From the NCBI GenBank assembly GCA_023014485.1, contig JAJOZX010003305.1:152501-216500 (forward strand): DNA of 64,000 bases, written 5' to 3'. The notes beneath the pieces are model-generated. The model worked only from the letters and a program-made list of their open reading frames with translations. It made no database searches and was not told the origin of the DNA. Below are positions 19,905 to 29,327 of this stretch, in pieces; position 1 is the stretch's first letter, and every line of letters begins with the position of its first letter. Made by a program: the position numbers and the translations under genes. The stretch is from Bathynomus jamesi (taxonomy: Eukaryota; Arthropoda; Malacostraca; Isopoda; Cirolanidae).

Positions 19905-20525
19905 AATCAAACTGGCATATTTTATTTTTATTTACAAGTGTAAGAACAGAATCATTAACTTACAATGGGTAAATAGATTTTTTGCATCTTATCAAGAAAT
20001 CCACTCGTGTCAGACCAAAAATAGATCAAAGCATGTTATACCTCAATTTAGATTGTCTTCATCTCAAAAACTACCCATTTTCATTGGATTGAAACTATGG
20101 AATGATTTAAATGTTGATATAAAAAATATTGTGAATGTAATTTCGTTTAAAACCAAGTTGAAATCCCGATTAATAATAGCATAATAATAAAAATCTAGGA
20201 TTAATGTACATTACTATTGTTTATTAATTTCTCGTGTGTAATCTACAATTAAAGACATTATTTGTGATTGTTTAGTGTTTATCTCTCATTTGTAATATTG
20301 ATTTCTTTGTATGGTATTGGTATAATACCTTCAATAATGACCTTGCATTTGTCATATCGATAATGATAATTTAAGATTAATACATACTTTGTCTATTAAT
20401 AATACTTATTTATTTATTTATTATTATTAATAATAACTACTTTATTTTTAATAAGAGCCCAGTAAAGCCTAAAGTTTAAGGGCCAAATTAAATTAAATAA
20501 ATAGTCTCGCTCCACAATTATTTAT
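19905..20525 (+). mobile_element. LINE 3'-end fragment
   Basis: 20043-20180 translates as PQFRLSSSQKLPIFIGLKLW, then NDLNVDIKNIVNVISFKTKL and a stop. This is the conserved tail of non-LTR reverse transcriptases (LW...LP..I......FK..L). It is followed by a 330-bp AT-rich 3' UTR ending near TAAGAGCCCAGTAAAGC. An inverted copy with the same tail and UTR lies at 62740-63310. Confidence 0.75.
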
Positions 20526-20529
20526 GGCA

Positions 20530-21649
20530 TTGTAAATTGTAAAACCAATGTATTTATTTTTTTTTTTTAAGGGCTCAGAATTTTCATTCGTCAATCATTT
20601 ACTTTCCTTACTTTTCCCTTGTTCAAATCAGATCTCTCTGTTATGGTATTTGCACCTGAAGATCATATATTTGGGAGAAGATTATTTATTTTTATTATGG
20701 CTTCCATCCTCTTTGAAAAGGAAAGCTTTGAAATTGCCATGATCTATTAAAAATCTTAGGCTCATTTCAAACCAGTTGATGAGGCTTTGGTTCATTTCTG
20801 TTTACTGTTCCTGGGTTGGGTTTGAGTTGACCATTTATCCTGTTAACCCTCAGACCAAAGGTGATCTTTTGGATGCACTCACTCTCACATTGTGGGAAAT
20901 GAGCTTCCTGCCTTTTACCTGGAAAAATCTGATATTTTGTCAGTCAAAACTGAAGTCAACTTGCCAAATATATCTTAGGTATATTGCTCCTTTATGTTAT
21001 TGTTACTGTAGACGAATGTGAGTACTGTATTATTTCAAATGGATCTAAAAATTGGTAAATTATCTTTTATTTTCATTCTTCAGTGTTCAAAGTAAAACAA
21101 ACCACTTTAATGGTTGGTTGTTCAATAAGAAAAAAATATTTATTTAGGAACTAGGCTCAAGGGTTTTGATGTGCGGAAATAAGTTTCATACATTTCGAGT
21201 GATATAAAAAAGTAAATCTCTGGTGCGTAAAGTATTAAACAGTGTGAGAATGAACAATACTCACAACTGTTGCTAACACTGGTATGGTTTGCATGATGAT
21301 GACTCAATAGAGTGTTTCTGTATCAAGATAATGGGTACAAGTCTGTTAAAGAAGATAAGTTATGTATTGGGTTCTAGTTACTAAATTGTAGATGTTAGTC
21401 ATTAATAAGATCTCCCATTGTAACAAGTTGGCTCAATTTCGGGCTAACCAATTGAAAAATTAGCAACCGATTGTGACCTTTCACATGACCTTTGTCCGGA
21501 CTTACCGAGAAAGGAAATCTCGAGTAAAAAACACCATGTCACATGATGATTCGAAAAAAAACTGGACAAGATTATTACAAGTTTATTTATATAAGTCAGG
21601 TGGCGTATTAATTTTTCATACCCAGTTTTCAGTACCCAGCTGATGTGTG
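20530..21649. other. Anonymous stretch
   Basis: No recognised gene or repeat. The ORFs of 64-81 codons at 20548 and 20776 look like chance. Confidence 0.4.
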
Positions 21650-21657
21650 ACTGCACC

Positions 21658-21958
21658 CAGAGTTGCCAATTTAGCGATTTTTGATGAGTTTTGGCTAAAT
21701 TTTTAGCGTTTAGTGACTTAGCGTAATTTTAGCTACTTTTTGTCGAGCTGCCAGTTTCGTCCATTCCTTTGGGTTGTATGGCCTTATATATTTGTGCGAC
21801 TATCAGTATAGCATTTTTTTACATAAAAGGACTAATGAGCAAGAAATATAGTCAACGTTTTCGAGTGGAATGGCTCCACATCTCCACATCTGGCGACTTT
21901 TTGGCTACTTTTTGAAGTGAATTTAGCGACATTTTGTGAGCCTGGGTTGGCAACCCTG
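21658..21958. mobile_element. hAT-type MITE
   Basis: TIRs CAGAGTTGCCAATTTAGCGA and CAGGGTTGCCAACCCAGGC (complement of right) enclose 301 bp. Flanks ACTGCACC (21650-21657) and GCTGCGCC (21959-21966) agree at 6 of 8 positions, an aged TSD. The interior is rich in TTTAGCGA and TTTTGGCTA repeats. Confidence 0.75.
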
Positions 21959-21994
21959 GCTGCGCCATACATATCATTGCATGTCACTCCAAAC

Positions 21995-23401
21995 AAGGGC
22001 TGCCAATGCTGGGGTTTTCCCCCCAGATCTGGGGTTTTCACCCGTCATCTGGGTTTCTGGGTTTTTATTTTACAAATAGCTTGAAAACTGGGTTTTTTTT
22101 ACTAATTTTGTTAATAAATTATCTAAAATAACTTTTCTATATTTATGAATACCAAAGCTTGCCCAAACACGATGGCTTTCTCGAGAAACCGTAATCACAG
22201 AAATATTAGAACAATTTGATGCTCTACTTCTTTGTTTTCAAGCAGAATCAGAAGTTGACAAAGTTGATGGAGCCAAGAAAATTTATGATGTATTAAACAA
22301 CCGCGGAACGAAACACATGTTGTTCTTTCTTCAATATGTGCTGCAAAAGATAAATCTCCTGAATGTTGAATTTCAATCGGAGCACTTCCGATTGCATATT
22401 TTATATTCAATGGTATCTTCAGAGTATAAAAACATATTGAGTTTCTTCATTAAAAATGAAGTATTAAATAACACTAAATTATCAGAAATTGACCCTAACA
22501 AAGAGAGTAACTTCAAAAGTGTTAATGATGTATACCTTGGAGGTAAGGCAATGGCACAATTAATTAATGACCCTTTAGTAATGAAAGCAGTGTTAAAAGA
22601 TTTAAGACTGATTGTTTAAAATTCCTAGTGGAATTATCTAACCAAATAAGGAAGAGGTTTAATTTTAATGAAGATGGAGTTATTGCAAAGTTAAATGTTC
22701 TGGATCCGAAGGTAGCTCATGCTCATAACACTTCTCCAACTTCCATCATTCCACTAGCTATTCATTTTCCGTCCGTTGTACCTGAAAGTAAACTAAATGA
22801 CCTTGATGACCAGTGGAGGAGTTATAGTCTTATGGCAGACGAACTACTACTACCTTCTATTGACAACATACCAGAATATTGGTACAAATTGAGAAATATT
22901 AGAGATGGACTTGATAATCCAAAATATGATGTACTTTCCAATTTCATGACTACCTTAACTATATTACCACATTCATCAGCATGCGTTGAAAGGATATTTT
23001 CACAAGTTAATTGCGTAAAAACAAGAAACACAAACTCGTTAAAAGCAGATACTGTTAGAGATAGATTGCTGGCAAAACAGCTTATCACCAGAAAGAGTTT
23101 GGATTGCACTTCCTGGGATCCCGAAAAAACACTAATCAAGAATTTGGAAGAGAGAGCTGTAAGCAGAAGATATTTGGAGAGAATTAAACGGCAAAAAGAA
23201 AATAACGAGTCGGTCACGATCAGAGGAGCAGCCGAAGAAGAGGAAGAGTTATAATTTGGGATTCACACACATAAAGTAAGTAAAGACTTATTTTTTTTCT
23301 TTTAAATATTGTATTTTTACAATCTGAGTTTTTTTTAATCAGTATGGGTTTTTCTGCAGAGTTGATCTGGGGTTTTCTCTAAAATTTCATTGGCAGCCCT
23401 G
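21995..23401 (+). mobile_element. hAT transposon, internally shortened, perfect TSD
   Basis: CTCCAAAC at 21987-21994 and 23402-23409 is a perfect 8-bp TSD. The ends are AAGGGCTGCCAATG and CAGGGCTGCCAATG (complement of right), with a subterminal TCTGGGGTTTTC repeat several times. At 1407 bp it is shorter than an autonomous hAT. It carries the C-terminal two thirds of a transposase. Confidence 0.88.
22165..23254 (+). pseudogene. hAT transposase, C-terminal part, one frameshift
   Basis: About 22165-22619 reads RWLSRETVITEILEQFDALL, FFLQYVLQKINLLNVEFQSE and NILSFFIKNEVLNN. A one-base shift near 22600 leads to 22628-23254, where the hAT dimerisation domain is intact: MTTLTILPHSSACVERIFSQ followed by NCVKTRNTNSLKADTVRD. 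The last residues are a charged EEEEEL tail and a normal stop. The N-terminal BED finger and the first catalytic aspartates are missing, in keeping with an internal deletion. It resembles BED-type transposases that give 8-bp TSDs. Confidence 0.8.
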
Positions 23402-23409
23402 CTCCAAAC

Positions 23410-23912
23410 ACGCGGCTGACGGGAAAGCAGACTAGCAGAGTCCACCCTCAGTTACTCACAGATTCCCAAGGGAAAAGGATTGTCTTTTTTTCATTATTAT
23501 TATTATTATTTGAGTTAGAGTGACTCCAATCACAAAAAAAAAAATTACGCTATGACAAGGGCCCCCCTATGGTGTTTTGCAGGAGGCCCCAAATGACTAA
23601 CGCCGCCCCAGTTGGGAAAGGTGTTGAATGAAAAGCCATTGGTGAAGAAAATAAATAATAATAGTAAACATTGTGAAAAGTTGTATAATGGTGAGTGTGT
23701 CGGTGTGAAAAGCAGAGAAAAACCACGTAAAAGATGACTGTAATTAGCAAATGTGTGAATAAATGTGAAGTTGATATAAATGTCTTCGAAGAGCTAAAGA
23801 GGAGAAAAATAAGAGGAATTGGATTATTAGGTAATAGGTGTTTTAAATATAATTAGCATGAGTCTATACTGAAGGTAGACTTAGTTTGTCTTCGTGTTGC
23901 TTTACATTAGCG
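23410..23912. other. Anonymous stretch ending in a dispersed repeat
   Basis: Contains a short (ATT)n run at about 23493-23510. From about 23820 to 23912 is the inverted partner of 17703-17800. No gene recognised. Confidence 0.45.
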
Positions 23913-23951
23913 AATTTTATATATATATATATATGGTTTGTGTATCACATA

Positions 23952-24023
<72 letters not shown>
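23913..24023. repeat. (AT)n microsatellites
   Basis: Two AT tracts (23913-23935 and 23952-24022) separated by GGTTTGTGTATCACATATC. Confidence 0.97.
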
Positions 24024-24024
<1 letters not shown>

Positions 24025-24177
24025 GAGTTAGTATCTAAAGTAGAATTTCATTGTGTACTCTATCATAGGCATCAAAACTAATATGAAAATAAAAAAGGTC
24101 TAGGCCTAGTTTTGTTAAGTGTTGATTGGATGCTTGAATACCCTACATAACACAGCATTCTCTTTTGTTACTGCAGT

Positions 24178-24357
24178 GAAAAGGGTCATTGCCTAAGAAC
24201 TGGAAACCCACTTCATTATCGAAATGTAAAGTTTCATAGAGCTATTAAGGATTTTATGATTCAAGCAGAGAACTTTTCAGATGGAATGGGACAGGAGGAG
24301 AGAGTGTTTATGGAAGCCATTTTGAAGACACTCTATGGTAACATAATCATCTAGTGA
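24178..24357 (+). pseudogene. Cyclophilin (peptidyl-prolyl isomerase) exon fragment
   Basis: The frame from 24178 reads EKGHCLRTGNPLHYRNVKFH, then RAIKDFMIQAENFSDGMGQ. This is the cyclophilin core: KPLHYK...FHRVIKDFMIQGGDFS.GNG in the family, including the FHR-x-IKDFMIQ block with the catalytic arginine. The glycines after MIQ are changed to AEN and the GTGGESIYG segment has become GQEERVFMEA. A TTTTGTTACTGCAG acceptor-like sequence precedes it. Best read as a captured or duplicated exon of a host cyclophilin, now decayed. The longer EKG insert recalls the NKTR/PPID type, but one exon cannot settle that. Confidence 0.6.
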
Positions 24358-24364
24358 TGAGGAC

Positions 24365-24425
24365 ATTCTATCCAGCAATAATTACAAGCCTATTGCTGTC
24401 GCCTCCTGATTCTCGAAACTAAGAG
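24365..24425 (+). mobile_element. Short fragment of the 48.7-kb LINE family
   Basis: CCAGCAATAATTACAAGCCT followed by ATTGCTGTCGCCTCCTGATT matches the joined LINE sequence on either side of the CMC insertion (51822-51834 plus 54396-54430). It therefore shows the uninterrupted pre-insertion sequence. Confidence 0.75.
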
Positions 24426-24507
24426 AGAGGATTTACTGGGCTTTTACTTTTACTGTTTCTCTTTGTTGTTTTTGTGACCTGTCTTTCCACATTTTCTCGC
24501 GTATGTA

Positions 24508-24554
24508 TATATATATATAATATATTATTATATATATATATAATATTATATATA

Positions 24555-24601
<47 letters not shown>
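24508..24601. repeat. (AT)n microsatellite
   Basis: Long, slightly interrupted AT tract. Confidence 0.95.
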
Positions 24602-24604
<3 letters not shown>

Positions 24605-24986
24605 GAGTATATAAATTTTTAATCTTTCAAATTCCACAGTGGAACGCTGCCTCAACATTTGCATCTTGCTGAATGACATCAGGACGCAATGCACCAAAAA
24701 AACAGCTCTCAGCCAAGTTACAATCAACTTCCTGCAGTGTTTTGCATAGTGGAAGTGTATGAGAAAAAAAAATTCTCTGCTACGTTGAGAGTGAGGACAA
24801 ATGACCCATTTTGGGACAATGCTGAGAAGATGGTGAACGTTCTTGATTGTCTCATAATTTCGTGAATTCTCTACTATAGCTCCTCCAAGCCTTGCCCAAC
24901 AGGAACATACATTTCCCCGAGTCACTTAACCGACTCGTGCCTCTCCACCCAACTTATGTCACACAAACTGTAGCCACAAGAGTTTG

Positions 24987-25195
24987 CTGCGTCGTGGTCA
25001 ATGTCGTAACACTGTTTCCCAGCGACGAGCGAAATTAAGCGACACTGAGTCTGGGCTGTAGTTGGATAGGAAACTGTCCTCCGCGTCCAGATTATGTAAC
25101 GGCCCCAGTTTCAGATCCGACGTGAAGCTGTAGGTCCCCTCCGTCATATGACCTTAGCTGTTGCGAAGGAGGTTAAACGACCCCAGCAACTTAGA
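24987..25195 (+). mobile_element. 5S rRNA-derived SINE, near full length
   Basis: The head follows 5S rRNA: GTCGTGGTCAATGTCGTAAC, then GAAATTAAGCGACACTGAGT, CTGGGCTGTAGTTGGATAGG and AAACTGTCC, corresponding to the 5S A-box, intermediate element and C-box. The body is shared with 9058 and 36397: GTGAAGCTGTAGGTCCCCTC and CATATGACCTTAGCTGTTGC, then GGAGGTTAAACGACCCC. It is a retrotransposed Pol III element, not a functional 5S gene. Confidence 0.85.
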
Positions 25196-25199
25196 CCAA

Positions 25200-26299
25200 A
25201 GTTTTGTTTTAAAATTCGTGCTTGATCTTGTTTTTATTTTGGTTTTCATGATATATGGTATATATATGTTAATAATAATATAATTTTGTCAAAAATATTT
25301 CACAAGTTTTCCCGGAATGCGGAAAGAAACAAAAATTTTTTATCGTTATCAGCAATGTTATTGTTCTGGAGTTGTGGGTAGTATGAATTATATATTAATA
25401 TAATAATACCATTAAGTATAAACACGGGAGACATTTTGGGGTGGGGGTTGAACTCCTTAATCATTCCTGTTAAATACGGCCCTAGAAGGAATTTTAGACG
25501 GAAAACTACCTTTCAAAAGGCACATCAAACACAATGATAAAACAGTCGAGAGTCACTTATTGTATAAATTAAAATGTTACATTCCAAAGTATATACTACT
25601 CAATCTATAGATCACTCTTCACACCCTCACATCCTATACTATAACGGCAGTTTGACAATATACAAACCAATTTTAACCCTTTAAAAATATTGCTCAAAAC
25701 CATGTCAGAATAATAAAGTTCTAAAACCAACCGAGAACGTGCAAATTCTTTTGGTTAAATCCTTACAACTACTTCCGTTAAATGGCCAGCACAAACTGAA
25801 TATCCACTCAGAGGTTCATAAAAGAGTTAGTCGTCTGGTCAAACATGACGAAACGTTTTGTCATCGCATCGAAGTCAACATTTTTTTAAAATCATTGAAA
25901 AAGTGTCTGACGTTGGAGAGAGAAAGATTTTGTGGTCTTATTTTATTCATGAAAGAAAAACATTCAATAGAAAGAAATCATTTTATGAAACATGTGAACT
26001 CGTTTTTAGTATTTAAAAGCACAGAAATATGAAGACAAAGATCAAAGTGGCGGTTTTTGTTTTTCCAGAAAAACAAATATTTTTATAACAGTCAGACGTA
26101 TGATATCATTTTCTTTACATTTACCGCTGCACATTCTAGTTCACTTCTTGTGGGTGAAGCAGTTCTCTTTTTTTACTCATTCTTTTAAGTTAGGTTTTAG
26201 TGAACTTGATGAGGGCTTTACAACAACGGAATTTAATTAATTTTAATTAATTTTTAATAACTTCTTTTATTGTGTGCGATTTAGTTCAATAAATATTTA
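25200..26299. other. AT-rich stretch with a weak LINE RT trace
   Basis: 25475-25690 (+), across frames, reads LPFKRHIKHNDKTV, LLYKLKCYIPKYILLNL and ILYYNGSLTIYKPIL. This resembles the thumb region of non-LTR reverse transcriptases (LGV.FD..L.F..HI ... LY....P...L..LY...I.P...Y). The 97-codon ORF at 25739-26032 has no domain I recognise, and could be the continuing decayed LINE. Confidence 0.35.
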
Positions 26300-26305
26300 C
26301 GTTCC

Positions 26306-26321
26306 ATATATATATATATAC

Positions 26322-26354
<33 letters not shown>
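26306..26354. repeat. (AT)n microsatellite
   Basis: AT tract with a few ACAT interruptions next to a SINE end. Confidence 0.95.
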
Positions 26355-26359
26355 CACAC

Positions 26360-26630
26360 ATTATAACTGCAAACACGCAGTATAATTAACGTAAAGAACG
26401 ACGCTTTGTATAGGAGAATTATCCGCGCAAGATGAGAGCGAAAGAACGAAACAAATGAAAAAATGAGGTACCCACCCCACCCGGGAATCGAACCGGGATC
26501 TTCCGATTGCCGGTCAGATATGATAACCACTACCACAGGCCTCACCCAAACAAATGTCGTAATTCCTCTACATACGCGCAGAAACCAATGCCCCCAAAGG
26601 GGCACCTCCCGCTTGCCGTAACATTATATA
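26360..26630 (-). mobile_element. Monomeric tRNA-derived SINE (second family)
   Basis: Minus strand: tRNA-like head (26553-26478) with an A-box-like GTGGTAGTGGTTATCAT and a perfect B-box GGTTCGATTCC. The body follows: TCTCATCTTGCGCGGATAAT, TCTCCTATACAAAGCGTCGT, TCTTTACGTTAATTATACTG and CGTGTTTGCAGTTATAATG. The head can fold as a tRNA cloverleaf, with T-loop TTCGATT and a 7-nt anticodon loop CCGGCAA, but position 33 is C, arguing against a working tRNA. Confidence 0.75.
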
Positions 26631-26631
26631 C

Positions 26632-26775
26632 ATTATAACTGCAAACACGCAGTATAATTACGTAAAGAACGACGCTTTGTATAGGAGAATTATCCGCGCA
26701 AGATGTTTCGTTCTTTCGCTCTCATCTTGCGCGGATAATTCTCCTATACAAAGCGTCGTTCTTTACGTTATATAT
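26632..26775. mobile_element. SINE-body hairpin
   Basis: TTACGTAAAGAACGACGCTT ... CGCGCAAGATG is followed almost immediately by its reverse complement (CATCTTGCGCGG ... TTTACGTTA). It is the body of the SINE at 26360-26630 without the tRNA head, in head-to-head inverted form. Confidence 0.8.
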
Positions 26776-26807
26776 ATATATATATATTATATATATATAT
26801 ATATATG

Positions 26808-26962
26808 GGATGAATTTCACAATTAAACACGTGAAATGAATGAATGATGAAACCCACAAGGAAAAGAAAAACGATTCCAAGGTCTTTCGTGTATCCAGGC
26901 TTCACCTGAATACACGAAAGGCCCTGGAATCGGTTTTCTTTTTCCTTGTGGATTGCATCTCA
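26808..26962. mobile_element. PLE terminus hairpin (second copy)
   Basis: GGGATGAATTTCACAATTAA ... GTCTTTCGTGTATCCAGGC is followed by its inverted copy (GAATACACGAAAGGCC ... CCTTGTGGATTGCATC). It has the same architecture as 8797-8984 but a different fold point, and sits between (AT)n tracts (26770-26806 and 26962-27002). Confidence 0.75.
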
Positions 26963-27000
26963 TATATATATATAATATATATATATTATATATATATATA

Positions 27001-27240
27001 TAACGTAAAGAACGACGCTTGTATAGGAGATATTCCGCGCAAGACGAGAGAGAGAGAACGGCATTTGGAAGAGTGAGGCCCATGGTGTAATGGTATCGCA
27101 TCTGACCGGCAATCGGAAGATCCCGGGTTCGATTCCCGGGTGGTTACCTCATTTTTTCATTTGTTTCGTTCTCTCTCTCTCGTCTTGCGCGGAATATCTC
27201 CTATACAAGCGTCGTTCTTTACGTTATTTATACTGCGTGT
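27001..27240 (+). mobile_element. tRNA-like unit inside a perfect 60-bp inverted repeat
   Basis: 27001-27060 and 27167-27226 are exact reverse complements (60 of 60 by my reading), beginning TAACGTAAAGAACGACGCTT. Between them 27074-27147 is tRNA-like: GGTGTAATGGTATCGCATC, anticodon-stem pairing TCTGA/TCGGA around CCGGCAA, and GGGTTCGATTCCCGGG. The right arm is the normal SINE body of the 26360 family. The left arm is an extra inverted copy. Confidence 0.85.
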
Positions 27241-27253
27241 TCTTTGCAGTTGA

Positions 27254-27256
<3 letters not shown>

Positions 27257-27310
<54 letters not shown>
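27257..27310. repeat. (AT)n microsatellite
   Basis: A long AT tract. A second one is at 27449-27491. Confidence 0.97.
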
Positions 27311-27311
<1 letters not shown>

Positions 27312-27444
27312 CAAAAGTTTTTTGTTCACTTTTTTGTCTTTTATTTGTTAAAAAATAGTTTGTTTGGTTTTTCTCTCCCCCTTTATCGAAAATCTGTTTA
27401 TATATTCTGAAAAATTATTTGTAGTATGTCGTAAAACAAGAATT

Positions 27445-27491
<47 letters not shown>

Positions 27492-27495
<4 letters not shown>

Positions 27496-28760
27496 ACCTT
27501 ACCTTACAACCTTACAAAGGTTCCGCGTGATGATTTCTCATTTCGCGAAGGTCAAGCTTGTCGCCCCTCCTCTCGAGTTGGCCTGGTGAAGTAGTGAGTT
27601 GGATTCTTGCGCTCTCCACCTCACATAGCCAGGTACGCCCGGCTCATCGGGGATTGTTCTGAGCCAGGCGTCTAGTCTTCTTTTGAAGATTTCCACTGCA
27701 ACTCCCTTCGTGTTTCTTAGGTCTTTGGGCAACTGATTAAACAGTTTTGGTCCTCTCACTACAAAACTATTTTCTTTCAGGGTTAAGGATGTTCCCTGTC
27801 TCGCCTTCAATTTGGGAATACGACACAGTCTACCGCTTCTACTTTCCATCGTTGTTTGGGGAGTTATGGGATTCAGAGTAAGATTAGGGACTAGTTTCTC
27901 CATTATTTTCCAAGTGTAAATAATGGTGTATCTCTCTCTTCTCCTTTCCAGTGAATATAGGTCTAGTTCTCGTAACCTTTCCCAGTAATTTAGTTCTTTG
28001 CACCCATTGATCTTGGCTGTGAAGTTTCTTTGGATCCCTCCAGCTGTCTAATGTCTCTTTTTATATGGGGAAGTTAGGACCGAGCAGTATTCTAATTTGG
28101 GTATTATCAGGGTTTTCAGTAGAGGAATCATTACATTCCTATCCCTTCGTTTAAAAGTTCTCAATATCTGACCCGTTATTCTCTTTGCTCTGTTTACTGC
28201 TATCTTATTTTGTGTTTCAAATTTCGCATCATCTGTCATTACAACCCCTAAATCTTTTGCTCTGGAATTTCTCTGAATTTCCTGTCCATTTGGGTATAAT
28301 ATTCCATGCACTTTAGGTCTTCTCTTTTTCCGTACCGTAATAGCTGAAATTTCTTGGTGTTAAACTTCATATTGTTGTCTTCAGTCCACTTGTAGATTTG
28401 TTTATGTCGGTTTGTAGAGATCCTATGTCTTCTGGGTTTCTTATTTTTCTACTGATCTTTGTGTCATCCGCAAAGGATGTTAGTGTGCTGTCTCTGTTAA
28501 CGTCCTCATCTATGTCAGTTAGCATGATTATGAAGAGTAGTGGAGCTAATACTGTTCCTTGTGGTACTGAGCTGAGGACCTCTGATTCTGATGAAGATAC
28601 TCCTTGTACTGTAACGACTTGCCTCCGCTCACTAAGGAAATTATATATCCATTTCCCTACTTTTCCTGTTATTCCCATATATTTCAGTTTATGTATTATG
28701 ATTCCGTGGTCACACTTGTCGAACGCTTTAGCAAAGTCTGTGTATAGTACAGTACATCAT
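27492..28760 (-). mobile_element. CR1/Jockey-like LINE, 5'-truncated
   Basis: The 3' end on the minus strand is a short tandem tail, TAAGGTAAGGTAAGG, which runs into an (AT)n tract. The RT C-terminal half is at 27538-28750. The 5' edge (about 28760) falls within the RT palm. Related copies are 7816-8712 and the 3' tail at 31997-32066. Confidence 0.85.
27538..28750 (-). pseudogene. Non-LTR reverse transcriptase, C-terminal half
   Basis: Minus-strand order: TDFAKAFDKCDHGI at about 28740 (RT motif with the first catalytic aspartate). Then 28678-28367 has GKVGKWIYNFLSERRQVVTV, VPQGTVLAPLLFII and SFADDTKIS, the FADD catalytic box. 28311-28048 has KDLGVVMTDDAKFETQ and IPLLKTLIIPKLEYC, the thumb. 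27903-27538 ends in GPKLFNQLPKDLRNTKG and GVPGYVRWRAQESNSLL. Two frame breaks separate the three open segments. The order and the PGY...NSLL tail fit CR1-group LINEs. No endonuclease is left. Confidence 0.85.
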
Positions 28761-28798
28761 AGTTTTCATTACATTCAAGTGAATCAATAATCAATAAT

Positions 28799-28800
<2 letters not shown>

Positions 28801-28863
<63 letters not shown>
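28801..28863. repeat. (AT)n microsatellite
   Basis: A long AT tract at the 5' edge of the LINE. Confidence 0.97.
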
Positions 28864-28872
<9 letters not shown>

Positions 28873-29325
28873 CAAAGATAAAACATATTTTAGTTTAGTT
28901 AAATGTAGACGTACAGGGTACAGCATAGGGTTAATAACTACTTTCAGGTTCTTTTTATATTTTAAATAAAAACTATAAATAAGTACGTAGCGAATAAAAT
29001 ACTCGTTAAATGTTATAAAAACAACAAAGAATATCCCGCGTACGTGTAATAATTCAAAAAGAATTTTTATTAATTTTAGTCGTAAACCGGAGAGCAGGGG
29101 CCGGAGATGGGGGGTCACAAATTAATTTTGTAGCCAAAACGCGTTTATTATATATCATTTCATATGGGCCAAATGAAAGAGAGATCCTTTTCCTTCGGAA
29201 TTAGTGAAGGTTAGGTTAGGTTACATTTGTTTAGTTGAACTCTGAGGTCGATATATAGATCCTAAACAACTTAGCACAATCCAAACAAAATGATAAAAAA
29301 CGACCACATTTTGGCGCAAACGTTA
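28864..29325. other. Anonymous stretch
   Basis: No gene recognised. GGTTAGGTTAGG occurs at 29209-29221. Confidence 0.4.
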
Positions 29326-29327
29326 TA

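Noticed and set aside
22822..23217. 131-codon reverse-strand ORF
   Set aside because: It is the antisense shadow of the hAT dimerisation domain on the plus strand.
24987..25100. A functional 5S rRNA gene
   Set aside because: It diverges from 5S at many positions, is fused to a body shared with other copies, and lacks a T-run terminator at the expected place.
25739..26032. 97-codon ORF as a gene
   Set aside because: No motif, no splice or promoter context; it may be a continuation of decayed LINE sequence.
27074..27147. A functional tRNA gene
   Set aside because: A cloverleaf is possible, but the conserved U33 is C, the acceptor stem is poor, a second copy sits in a SINE, and the unit is embedded in SINE body sequence.
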